Below, in pieces: positions 22,019 to 33,426 of a stretch of DNA of 64,000 nt (positions within the stretch are counted from its first letter, which is position 1; each line of letters starts with the position of its first letter). The notes under the pieces are model-generated. The model did no database searches, was not told the DNA's origin, and saw only the letters and a program-made list of their open reading frames with translations. The stretch covers positions 441,898-505,897 of the forward strand of contig ML976673.1 in assembly GCA_010015655.1 (NCBI GenBank), written 5' to 3'. The position numbers and the translations under genes are program-made. Source of the DNA: Bimuria novae-zelandiae CBS 107.79. Lineage: Eukaryota > Ascomycota > Dothideomycetes > Pleosporales > Didymosphaeriaceae.

Positions 22019-24310
22019 GGAACGGTATGTCAAGTACAACGGACGTGACAGGATGTGCTGGGGATCGCAATCTCGCTCGGACATGATCAGCAGTCCCTGT
22101 GCTCACAGATTCCCGCTGCAGTTTGATAGAGTTTAGCAGCGGAAGCGAAGTCTGGAGCGGATGCCGCTGGCATGCGTGCGATGAAAGAAAAACCTGCACC
22201 TCGTTTCCCATCAGCGGGTGCCATTGCATCGCTCGGACCCCAGCACATTCGGTCTGTTAAGGACAAGCGTATGCCGTTAATCCTCCAACGGGCGTGTATA
22301 CGAGGAAATGAGATGCACGCCGGTAAAATTCCCTTGCTCACTCTCGGTGCCCTGCTATTTCGATCAACGCTCATTTCGATCTTGCGAGCAGTTTGCCGCA
22401 GAGGAAGCGTCGTTCGCACTGCTGATAGTCGAAATTGCGCAAGCGCCACGTTTACAGAGGCAAAAGGCCCGCCCGGTTTGCTCGGTGCCAAAGCAACGGA
22501 ATGGTGGTGACTGGACGATCACAAGACCTCGGTGGAACGCACCCTACAGCAACTCGCATGAGTCAGAAATAGTGGTTGGCCGACAACAGAGATTGTGTAC
22601 AACGCCATTGGATCGTCGCGAAACTCAGTGGAAAATTCTACGTGGCGTGGCGTGCCACTGGCGGGCCAAGCTAACCACGGCTCAAGATTGCTTACGGGGC
22701 GCCAATGGCAGGGAAGGCGCACAGGCAGGAGAGATTGTCAATAAATCGACGGGACCAATCAAGCGCAGGCGAGCAAGCAGGGCTGGCGCTGGCATTACCA
22801 GGCCCTGCACCGTCGAAGCACTGGGGAAGCTCCACAGCCTTGTGTCATGGCTAACGCTCCTGCTGGCGCTCGCAGCGTTCGAGACAGCTCGCCCACCGAA
22901 CGACTGAGGCGGGAAGCAGGCAGCTGCGGAAGGACGAAGCACGTTGCTCCACTCAGGCGAAACTGAAACGTGACCATGGCGGGCTCAAAGGCCAGCAGTC
23001 CGATGCAGGCCGGGTTCAGGCAGCGGAGCCAAAGGTCTGATGGCAGCATGACAGTTAGAGCAGTGCCGCAGGCGTTGCAAGATCGTCACTGGGCCGCTGG
23101 TTTCGTCATGGCTGAGGCGCGCCGACTATCGAACTCCGGCCGTGCGCGTGTACGAGACCAGAGACGTCGTAAGCTTGCCAGGCTTGTGCGGCTAGCTGTG
23201 AACGGCCCAGCGCGGGCTTCGAATCGCAGCCTTCTGCTTGGGGTGAGGTGCGGCTTCGTCGACGATGGTCTGTTGCTGCCCGTGCTTCACCAGCGCCAGT
23301 GCTTTCGGCCGGTGACAGACGCTCGGCCTGCAGGCCCTCGTGAGCGTGCGAGGGCTGGGGGCGTCCACGGCGATTCGCCAGCTGTCCTCCAGCTGAAGCA
23401 CTTCAGGCTACTGGCGGCCCTCTCAACGACTGCACTGCGCGCGCGCGAGGTGGTGGCGACGCCGCGAGCCTCTCGCTACTGCAGCACGCTTCTTTAGTTG
23501 CGCCCGGCTCCCTTCGTATGTGCAGGCGTGTGTCACCGTGTCTCTGCTGGGATGCATGCGCTGACGGCTCGAAACACTTGATTGGCCAGCGCCCACACAG
23601 CCGCCCCGGCGCTGCACCGCTCCGCTGCTCGCCGGGGGGCCTCCTCACTGGCATGAATCAGGGCGCCCCGGCTCCTGCGCGGCGGCTTTGTTGGACCCGC
23701 TAGACTCCTCCGGGCAAGGGCACCAAATCCTTCACTTTCGCCTCCCTGCTCCAGCATGGTTGCAGGAGTGGAACCTGGCGGCGTTAGCGGCACCCACAGC
23801 GTGGCCATCAATCGCTGATGGACCGACCAAGACCTGCCTCCACTCCCGTCTTCGTCATAGCGCCCCTGCTAGGCCCATCCTTCCCTATATTTACAGAAAC
23901 CGGGGCCTCCAGCGGCCAATAACCTGCAGGGGCTGCCCAGACACGAGCCTTTATCACACTGGTGCCCAGCCGTGCTCACTAACATACATCATATACTGCC
24001 TCACCTTCAACTCATATACTACCTTCGAAGCCTACCCAAGAACACACTCCTTACCATTGCTATCCGTCTCACCACAAAGACCTCACACACCTCCTCCGCC
24101 CCCAACCCCCTTCAGCCTCACTACCGGATATCCATGGGAGTTCTGTCTTTTTAAACTGTTGCTGTCTCTTTTTCCAAGGCTCCGTCACGGGACTTGCATC
24201 GGACTCATCGACCCAGTCGCAGTCACACCCCGTCCTTTCCCAGGAGTACTTATCCCGTCCTTGAGGCCTTCAGTGGACCATCGAGGACTCTCTTCAACCA
24301 CCACAGCAGC
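22019..24310. other. GC-rich tract and long leader region of the kinase gene
   Basis: From about 22100 to 23960 the DNA is notably GC-rich, in sharp contrast to the neighbouring transposon. Open frames of 170-230 codons exist on both strands (e.g. 22308-22907, 22970-23497), but they are Arg/Ala/Pro-rich, lack domains and overlap each other, as random GC-rich DNA does. From about 23960 the plus strand becomes pyrimidine-rich, typical of a 5' leader, up to the kinase ATG at 24311. Confidence 0.45.
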
Positions 24311-25661
24311 ATGTTGCCGACCCCACCAGCATCTCCCACCCTCAATGGATTTTGTGCACCGGAAGATCGTCTAGGCCAGATTCTCGCAGGAAGGCTGCAG
24401 TTGACTGGCATCCTTGGTGTTGGTGCGTATGGAGTAGTGTACACTGCTGTGGACATCCAGACCAACACGCCCTATGCTGTGAAGGCTCTCAACAAGCTTG
24501 GCTTGGAGCCCAGGCAACGAAAGTTCCAGCAAAGGGAGATCCAGCTCCACCACCAGGCCAGTGCACACCCCAACGTTGTTTCCTTGGTAAAGATCATGGA
24601 CGCCCCGGACTGCACATACGTTATCATGGAATACTGCCCCGAGGGTGACCTGTTCTCCAACATCACCGAGCAGGGCAAGTACGTTGGTAACGATGCTCTT
24701 GCCAAGCGGGCCTTCCTCCAGATCTTGGATGCCGTGGAGTACTGCCATTCTATTGGAATCTACCACCGAGACCTCAAGCCGGAGAACATTTTAGTGACTG
24801 ACCAAGGAATGACCTGCAAACTTGCCGATTTTGGACTGGCCACCACTGACCACATTACATCCGATTTCGGTTGCGGTTCGACTTTCTACATGTCGCCGGG
24901 TAAGTTGGGTTTTCACGCTAATAATCGATATCACGTGCTAATGCTTGGCAGAATGCCAAACCGCGGCACCCAAGGCCTACTCCTGCTACGCGTCAGCGCC
25001 CAACGACGTCTGGAGTTTGGGCGTAATCTTGGTGAACTTGACCTGTGGACGCAACCCCTGGAAGCGTGCGTCATACGAGGACAGCACTTTCCGCGCCTAC
25101 ATGAAGGACCCGAAGTTTCTCCGGTCCATTCTGCCTGTCTCCCCGGAACTGGATTCCATCATGAGGCGCATCTTCGAGTACAACCCCGTCAAGAGGATCA
25201 CCATCCCTGAGCTTCGTGAGTTGATTGTGCGATGCCCCAGGTTCACAGCCACCAAGTCAGCGGCTCCCACGCCCCTACCTTCTCCCCCATTCGCTCCAGT
25301 GGACTATCCCCAGGATACCTCTTACAACGGATGCTACCAGGCCATTCCTCCTGTTTCTGCCCTTCCCGGACCAATGTACTCTCCTCCAGCCTGGGAGCTT
25401 CCGTCTCCTCAACACTCTATCTCATCCGGAAGCTCCAACTCGGACAACGAGTCGGTGTTCTCTTCATGCTCATCAGCGTCCTCCACCTCCTCGACCTCTT
25501 CATTCACCTACGTCGACCCAACTCAAAAGCTACCTGTTCGTCATTCTACATACGTTTCACCTCCTGTCAATGGATGGTTCCATCCCTTTATCCAAGCTGC
25601 CAACCTCGTCAAGCATGTATCCTTCCAGCCTCCAATGATGGCTCCGGTACACGTTTACTAG
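24311..25661 (+). CDS. Ran1/Pat1-like serine/threonine protein kinase
   Basis: Two exons, 24311-24899 and 24952-25661 (52-bp intron, GTAAGT, branch GCTAAT), 432 codons. The ATG at 24311 gives MLPTPPASPTLNGF, a start style I know from fungal Ran1-like kinases. The kinase domain runs from about residue 24 to 310. It shows a Gly loop (GVGAYGVV), the ATP lysine in YAVKAL, the catalytic loop HRDLKPEN, DFGLA, and GSTFYMSPE, which is split by the intron. The distinctive stretch EYCPEGDLFSNITEQGKYVGND fits the Ran1/Vhs1/Sks1 group. The C-tail is Pro/Ser-rich with a Ser run near residue 385. In fission yeast Ran1 (Pat1) blocks meiosis; in moulds the role is less clear, usually nutrition or development. 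All catalytic residues are present. Confidence 0.9.
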
Positions 25662-28600
25662 GTTCCCAGTTCTTGCGAGACCGCTCCTCGTACACACTTC
25701 TCCATGATGTGTGTTCATATTCCCTTACCTTGAAAAAAAATTATGACGAGATGATATTCTTCAGCGGGAGTTACAGCGCGGACGAGGTTTTCCGGCGTTT
25801 TCCAAAATAGACCTCGAGCATCACCAGGCAATGGCTCCAACCCTTCCTCTTTTCCGGACCGACATCGCCTTGAACTAGAACTTGTACTATGTTTTTTTTA
25901 ACTTTTGGGAGGCCGAAGCCTGGATGGCGAGGTTGCTTTCTCGTTCGCATGTCTGACCATTTGCACGAGCAAAACATATTTAGGAGAGGGGGTTTTCTGT
26001 TGCATTTTCACGGAGTTTTGTCTGATTCTACGATGGACATTGGATACCGTACAGGATCCTCAGTCGTTTACGATCTTTTGCTTTTCCTTCATTTTTATCG
26101 AAGATACCAGAGCGGGTTAAACACCTTTTGGCTCACACTGTACGGTAGTTTGTCCTGAAAAAGCGGACTGAAGATGTCTTGCCCAGCGGCAAGTTCAACA
26201 ACAATAACAAGAGATGTTATGGCGATGTAGCGACCTGCTGCATTCCCGAAGGCCACCGTACTCTCCCATGCCTCCCTGAACGTGATTACGAGACGATCAC
26301 TATTCGACTCGCGACACATGGAGTGATCTGCACAGGCTCCAACCACTCCCCAACCGCTCACTCCCGTCCTCGTGCGAAGCGTCGAAAGTCGGTGATACAA
26401 GGCAGCGCACCACTGCACTATCCCTGCCTCGCGTCCTTTGCAAAAGCAACCGTCTCAAAACGGCCGTTGGTCGTCGCCCAAATGAAGCAGCCAACCACCA
26501 ACCATGCACCCCCCACCCGTATTGAGTTGACTGGGAGGAGGGCTGGACCAGGGCGTACATGCGTCGCGCATGCGACATCTTGCGCACACTGTCAGCATCG
26601 AACGAATGGTACCCGCCGCCAGGGCCGAAGGTTTGCAAGCGGATGACGTGAGGGTGTAGCATGCCGTCGACTGATTTGACAGGCACATGGTCCCTGGGCT
26701 TTGCCTAGCGTGGGAAGGATTGAGCCGGCTGCTGGGGCTGCCTCTGCCTTACAGTCGTCTCTAGCATGCTAGACTGCGAAGAGCTAGTCGGCCCGGCCTG
26801 CTAAGAGTGTGTGGACGGCAGAATAATGACGGATGCTCGATCGAGACTTCCATGTGTTGCGCTGCTTGTGCATGCCACTTGTGTGGTTTCGAAGAGAGGC
26901 TGAGCGTGGCATACATACCCCAAGCGCCAATGTTCCTAGATGCAGCCCCTGGTCCGCTATGTATGTGCCCCAAGGACTAGATATTGAATCGGGCTGGGCT
27001 CCATGTAATAGCTGCACGGCAATCGTGTAGATGAGTATGCAAGTCCATCACCACTATCTTTGAAGATCTATTGTTGAACAACATGCATAATGAGCAGTAG
27101 CTGAGCAGTTTTTTTTTTTCGCGTCTCAGCCACACGGATCAGTTCAGTGTTAGTGAAGTGTCTGTCCCGTCATGGGCTGCACTTGCAGTCAACCTTGGAG
27201 CCACAGGACGTTCCTCAGCTGTTTATCTCGCGACGACAGGCCGAACTTAGCACCCATGTACCGGAGGCGTCACCGGAAATCACGATGCGCCGTTGTCTGT
27301 GTCGCAGAGAGCGTTGGCAGGCGTCGAATCCCTGATCATCTGACGAGCTGATTATCAAAAAGCAACGGCTACTCGTCACGAATAGGAGCGCCGACGGTGC
27401 ATGCGAGTCTCACTGATGTCGCAGGCTTTGACGAGATGGCGCGCAGCCCGTTGAATCATGATCTGGGGCCAAGCCTGCACTGTCCGCGCGTTGGTGGCAA
27501 GCATCACGACTTTCTCCCCACCACCACAAAATTCCCTCAACAAGCTGCTTCCCCTGCTGTCACGTCGCAGCCGACCCACCGTTGCGGGGATGCTAAATCT
27601 GACCGAGCTTGATCGGGAGGCTTATCGAGGCTCCGGCATCCGCAAGTGGCGACTTCTGCCATCTGGATGTCTCTGCGGCCTGGGTTTGCACTGCACTGGA
27701 TATTACCCATACCTAAGGCACCATTTACATTCGTTGGACGATGCAGGTGTCTGCTGACCGCCTATAGTCCGTAGGCTTCCATATTGCTGTGGCAAAGATC
27801 AATATGCGCGACCTCAACACCGATATGCTTGTACCCCACGCGGGATCCGTCGAATACCTGCTTGACCTCGCGGAGAAGCGCGGAAGTGTTTTTGAACTTA
27901 CTGAAAAGCTTTACCCCCTTCTTCAATTGGAACATGGCTGAAGAGCATGTGCGTCCCTGCGAGAATTCTTCCGAAGAACGAACTACTCCTGCGGTATTCT
28001 GGCCGACTCCTCAGCCACCCTGCACGCAGATATTTGATGCTGCCTAGACGTCTGATCGGCCGGAGGTTGGAGAACATGCATGACAGAACATGTTCATAAG
28101 CACCTCGCCAATATGGGAGGACAGCATGTGCATGCCCGGCCGGGGAAGGACTCGCTGGAAATTCCTGTGGCTGTTGCCTGTGTAACGACGCCCTCTGTGG
28201 CTGTACGGGGCGCATGCTGCATTTGCAAAAATCTCATCCTCTCGGAGCTCTCCTGCGACATAAGTCCGGATAAATTATTGCATCGTCTGTTTGCTGACGT
28301 TGCCAATCATGATACTCTGGCACCATATGAATTGACACGGCTGGTGTGGCGGATGCGGACTACTTCCAGCTTGCATGTTCCTTCTTTGTCGGTGAAGGGC
28401 AAGGCACCCTTTACACTACCGCACAAAGTTTCGAGCAATCCTTTGAAAGTTTGCATGTGCCCGCGGCCGGATCTTGACACTATCTTGCTGCAGCCAGCTC
28501 ATCGTACGACTTTGAATTTCAAGCGTCGAACCATAGAGTCCATGCGAAACGCGTTTGAAGCCGACTTTCGGATGACCTGCGTTGTCTTGCTTCCAACTCG

Positions 28601-29884
28601 CGAGGTTATCCGTCTTCGTTGTAAGAGGTGATCGCCAGCTCCACTGTGACACAAAAGCTGTCGAGACGTATCGACTGGTCGTACAGCTCGGTTAACACTA
28701 CCAACTTCTCGCCTTTGGGGAAACATAGCACAACTTCATCACACCAGTTACACTAGGACAGCATACGCCATCTGCCAACATGAGCTCAACCCCCAAGTTA
28801 ATGGTTCTTCGGCTACAAACGTCGACCCGAGTAGCACCGCTGCATCTCTAAACTCGGGGCTTCGCAGCCAGTGATAGTGTGCTCCGGCCAGCTCGTCGTA
28901 TCACATTACTCTAAGTTTGCGCTTCCTTGCAGCTCCACGAGGTACCGACTGTCAGCTCCAGCAGCTACCCGTCTTTGTGACGACCCGAGGATATGATCAT
29001 CTGGCTCTGTGCGTCGCGGCTCTCGGGACAGTACTGCCATCTCGGGAGGTTGCGTCTTGCGAACAAAGTCGATAGTGCTTGGGAGTAAGTAAGCACCTGT
29101 CCAACAGCACGTGAACGTGCAATGTCTCCTCATCAATCACGGAGGAACCTTCTCTCACATCCTTCTTGATCCGTGCTTATTGCCTCCATTTACTTTGGCC
29201 CAGTACAGCGTCGTTGTACAAATAAGTTGCTAAGCGCCATGTACACAAGCAACAGCGTAACAACGGCTACGTACGCAAAGATGCAGGATCGGAGGCCAGT
29301 GTGGTACGCGGTCTAGTCGCTCCCAGGCGAAAGCAGCGATTCTGCGTGCCCCTTAGCGACATCGACATAACGTTCACCGGTCCGCCTTGTTATTCCTTTC
29401 TTCCTCGTTCCCTCAATTACCATCACGCACAAGCGCTGGGACGCTATTCTGTCATACCTGATCGTCAGCTGGCGACTCGGTACCCACATACGTCTCCGAG
29501 ATCTTCACGTCAAGTACCGTCCCGAGCCGATGAAATTTTCCGAGGGCAAACTGAATCCGATACAGGGAACGTGAATTTTGGTTCCAGGCCTGCAACAAAG
29601 TAAATTTGGAAGTCTGGCGGGTACGGGCAGGCGCTTCAGCAGCTGTCCGATTGTTGCAAGGAAGCCGGTATCGTTCTCTGGTACTAACCTCGCATGATGC
29701 ATCCACTGGCTTCATGCAGAAATAACAGCTCTCTACAGCTATATGATACCATCGCTCTATGCAAATAACTCAACCTAACCCCCAACAATACTAAAGATAG
29801 CGACTGTCTCCCTCAACGTCTCGAGACCTTCATCAAGACGAGAGCAACACGTCTGCCATCCCCCACCCGCGCCACAGCTGCCTT
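25662..29884. other. Gene-poor region of 4.2 kb
   Basis: No gene can be supported. The largest frame, 28080-28631 (183 codons, MTEHVHKHLANMGG), has no recognisable domain and overlaps an opposite-strand frame. A T10 run lies near 27110. Pieces such as 27800-27930 look gene-like in short stretches (MRDLNTDMLVPHAGSVEY) but end quickly, so they may be decayed genes. Confidence 0.4.
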
Positions 29885-29897
29885 CCCATTCCCTAGC

Positions 29898-30793
29898 ACC
29901 GAACATCAACTTTTCCAGGTCATCGAAAGGTCGATATCCATCGATTTTTCGTCAAAACACGACTCAAATGCCTTCGTAAATCTGTTTTCCAGCGTCCTCT
30001 TTTAGCTGCAGGCGTTGTGGCAGGCGCGCTACCCTATTTTATCTTTTAGCTCCCTAGTGAGCTAAAATCTTTTCAAAATAGCCCGTGCGCCACTTAGATT
30101 TTCACGTTTAGTCGAAGGCTATAACTATAGCTAAGATAAGAAGATAGTCGTGACACTCCTTGCTCTTACAAGATATGGGCACCTGCTAGGCCTAAATACA
30201 AAGGCTCTCCATGCAAAGAGCCATAGCACGATTTAATAGAGCACTAGCTCTTAACACCTATAACGACGAGAGCTGCCCGCAGCTCTCTAAAGACTAACTA
30301 TTAGCGTCCCTGACCTGACACAACACGCAAACAAGGTAGCCAGCCTGGCCTTATATTATACAACTCTTGGGGATAAAGAAGAAGGACAGGCCTGGCTCTG
30401 CCTTCCTACTACACCTATCTCCTTCGACACAGGCATCGCCAAGCCTGGTACAAAGGCTCTCCTCGCGCAGAGCCACGGCTCCGATTCGACAGAGCACCGG
30501 CTCTCCACACCTATTCACTCTTTCCTTTTCTTTCTTCTCACAGCACTAAACTGCCTCTAAACACACACAAGGGATCTACCCTAAAGTACATACACTGCTT
30601 AGTCTCCCTAACGGGAAGGGGAGCTGTAGCTTGATATAGTAGCAATACCCGCGTAGGCAAGAAATGCTTTCTAAGGTAGTACGTTAGTACTATAATTCTA
30701 TAGCTTAGCACGTCGTATATGCCCTTCGGGAGGCGAGATGGTGGACTTAATCCCTATCAACTAGACGAAAAATGAATACCAACCAACCAACCA
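29898..30793 (+). mobile_element. Retroposed element (LINE-like 3' end) with target-site duplication
   Basis: CCCATTCCCTAGC occurs at 29885-29897 and again at 30794-30806, exactly bracketing an 896-bp segment. The segment ends in a short tetranucleotide run (ACCAACCAACCAACC) just before the second copy. A long target duplication plus a simple-repeat tail is the mark of target-primed reverse transcription, so this is a 5'-truncated LINE or SINE-like insert. Inside, ~64 bp at 30198-30260 and 30450-30513 are copies of each other (shared ACAAAGGCTCTCC, AGAGC and ACACCTA). The first is shifted toward T/A, which fits RIP. A hairpin TTTTAGCT...AGCTAAAA lies at about 30045-30068. No reverse transcriptase frame remains. 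Confidence 0.7.
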
Positions 30794-30806
30794 ACCCATT
30801 CCCTAG

Positions 30807-31815
30807 CTAAGTGCAAAAAGCCCACCTCTCCCGATCCCTGCCGCAAATCGCGGAAACGCGTCTACCCCACACCCGTCAAGCTCTCGGGTTCACACATGCA
30901 TCGGAGGTTTATGAAACCAATCACCCGTGTCAGGCTTCGAGTTTGTACGAGGCTCGCCGACATCGTATGTGGGACGGCAGGGAGGTGTTCTTCTCCGCAT
31001 GTTGGTGCTGCGGAGCCACGAGGTGGAGCAAGCGCCGTTGGATCCCTAAACTTTACTGCGAGGTGTTCTCGTTGAGGGGGAAGAAGTAGAGGGGTCTAGC
31101 TATGTTTGCCACTTCTCACCGCTCTGTTGGTTTGGTGAGACTGGGTTTCTCTGTGTATCGTGCTATAACCTTCTGCAGTACGTCGAAGAAGGAAACTCGG
31201 TGGCTACAAGCCATCTATGTCTTTCCTTGCTTCGTGGTCAGGCTGAGGTCTTGAAGAAAGGTGGTGGTGAAATGCTCACTACCATTTATGGGACGAATTG
31301 TTCGTCCCCGATGAGGTTCTGTGGCGAGGCTATTAGTCTATGATACATGCTGAATCACCCGCAAAGATGCAATTCCGGCACAATGCCGTTCTGGGCACCA
31401 GCCGATTCTCTTTACTTGAGATGAGTCATCGGAGAAGTTGTAGGTCTGTTGCGGATCTAGGTGTAACTCACATACTATCGCAATAATTCTTCTGACCTGT
31501 TAAGGCGGTTCTCAGCATTTCATCAACCGAAGCACTTGCATACGTCTTTGACAGACACCTCAGTTTACGACGCAGCTGCACCTCTATGGCCGAAGACGAG
31601 ATTGAGCGCGGCTAAGGCGCTGCGGATTCTTACTCACAACCGCGATTCGCGCAGTTCCAGGGGGATAAGCAGGACAACGGCTGGCGACGAACCATAACGG
31701 CAGGCAACGAAGACGAGGCACGCTTTGGTGTCCTGCCGCACAGGCAGCTCTTAGGAAATTTTATGAGACTGTCTAACAATTGCAAGGAGACAGTTTCTCC
31801 TTGCTGGTAGCGCGC
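30807..31815. other. Intergenic, no gene recognised
   Basis: One 92-codon frame (30811-31089) ends in a basic segment and resembles nothing I know. The rest is closed in all frames. Confidence 0.4.
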
Positions 31816-32684
31816 ATGAAGAAGAGTGGTATCAAGTCGTCCCGTTTGCCCCCGGATCTCTTCCGATACATACTGCCGTCATCGTAAGCTTTTGTTCCGC
31901 TCTCATTATAGCAGCTACTCACACCACCAGGCTGGAACACCTAGAAGCTTGGAAGAGCCTGCTCGAGATGCCGACCTCAGTAAGCGCTGACGAGCTGAGA
32001 TCTCTCCTAGAGCTGGAAAAGATCAACAGCAGCGCCGATCAAAACAAGCGTGAATGTTCACACTACATTCGAACATACACCTTCGACAGTGACCAATTTG
32101 AGAATACGTTACATGCAATTATGGACCAATCCGCGGACATGAATGACAAGTTGCACCAGTGGATAGAGATGGTGCAGAACGCCGAGCCCGTTGAGCGACA
32201 CACGCATCAGCGTCTAGCAGAGCATCCGGGACAATAGACGTTACGCTATGTGGGCATGACGACCATCGGCGCATGGGATCGTCACCGGCAAGCTCTCACA
32301 AATGTTTCTGGGCGGAAGACCTGGTTTCCCAGGTTCCTCGGCACACTGCAGAATTTATATCCGCATATATTTGAAGAAGCTAATATTGACGTACTGACGA
32401 AAGCGGGCGTCGATACAAAGGTAGATCAGACATGGCTCGATCTCCGCGAACAAATCATCATAGCGCTCTTTGGAACTGGGTCCCTAAACGTTCAAGTGGG
32501 TGGCGCACATTTGGCTATGGACTGGACAACAGAAGACGAGGCCGTTTTCCTCTCTTTGCACACGAAGACCGGTCAGCAGATGAAGCACAATCTGCAGCCA
32601 TGCTCATCTGTGATCACGAGCCCGATCAAAGCCTACGGCAAAGGGCACGTATTTCTATATAGTATTTTGAGAAACCTATTTTGA
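31816..32684 (+). pseudogene. Broken gene for an uncharacterised fungal protein (GIY-YIG-like motif)
   Basis: Exon 1 is 31816-31883 (MKKSGIKSSRLPPDLFRY), followed by a 47-bp intron with GTAAGC and CACCAG, and then exon 2 from 31931. Exon 2 reads well (LEHLEAWKSLLEMP, SADELRSLLELEKINSS) until a TAG at 32235-32237. The same frame then continues for 149 codons to 32684 (TLRYVGMTTIGAWDRHRQAL...WFPRFLGTLQNLYP). The piece RYVGMT followed by a Trp/Arg helix looks like the core of a GIY-YIG-type fold, as in a large uncharacterised family of filamentous fungi; this is a tentative, by-eye match. One in-frame stop separates two coherent halves, so this is a young pseudogene, a sequencing error or a readthrough site. 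Confidence 0.5.
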
Positions 32685-32821
32685 GAAACCTATTTGAAAT
32701 TTAGTATGTTTATATGGAGCAACGATTTACAGTAAAGAGTCACACCAGGCTTACGTACGACATACTGTAATAATTGTATTGGGAAAACTCGCGAGAATCG
32801 AGCTCTCGCACCCAGTCATGT

Positions 32822-32912
32822 AGGTGCAAGGTCAGGTAAGACAGTTCTGTTTGGCGTTGTCTTAGCCCTGTGTGTTACCCCAGGGTAAGTTGTACCTGGC
32901 TGTTAGGCACCT
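32822..32912. repeat. Dispersed ~110-bp repeat, copy C
   Basis: Matches copies A (2461-2572) and B (15679-15796) over GGTGCAAGGTCAGGTAAGAC, TTGTCTTAG, CCTGTGTGTTA and ACCTGGCTGTTAGGCACCT. It is about 20 bp shorter than the others because the middle piece (GTTGACTACATCTA) is missing. Its ends AGGTGC and GCACCT are complementary. The stems TAAGACA and TGTCTTA can pair. Confidence 0.7.
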
Positions 32913-33426
32913 GTTGATGCAAATTTTATGTAGGAAGGGCGGTATTGTGTAGAAGGGCTGGAGATGAAACGTATGCACAAAAGGGAGTTCATCCAATCAG
33001 GCATTAGCGCGAAGATAACAACCTTCCATTGGTAGGGGTCGCTTAACTCTTAGTGTGCGCCATCACCCAAATCCTTAATTACCTCGGGAAAGGATTGGGG
33101 CTGGACAGCTCATTCAGGTGTCTTGTTATACCGCAAAGTGGTGTAACGCATTTGTCATTTTCTACTTAACATCTACACCGCGTCCTACCTTGGACCAAGT
33201 CAGCTTAGACAGGGGGCTGTGGATGAGTCGGAGGTCGCGGTAAAGATCTTTCTATAGAAGAATAGGAAGCCAAGTGCTGCGGCCGACGCATCTACCCGTA
33301 CTAACTAGTAGTTCAAGCTTTCCGTCGGCGATTTAAGAAAGAGTGCATGCCCGTACAAAACGAAATTGAGGCTCTTGATCTGCACCTGGGCATGCACGAA
33401 CGCCTTGGCACAAAACGCCCGTAGTA
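32913..33426. other. Intergenic, promoter of the Zn2Cys6 regulator
   Basis: No gene seen. It is the upstream flank of the regulator that starts at 33427. Confidence 0.45.

Noticed and set aside
22308..23811. Several 70-230-codon frames on both strands in GC-rich DNA
   Set aside because: They overlap each other in opposite directions, are rich in Arg/Ala/Pro and lack any domain or splice logic; this is expected from GC-rich non-coding DNA.
28080..28631. 183-codon frame (MTEHVHKHLANMGG)
   Set aside because: No recognisable domain, overlapped by an opposite-strand frame, mixed codon choice. It could be a decayed gene but I cannot support it.
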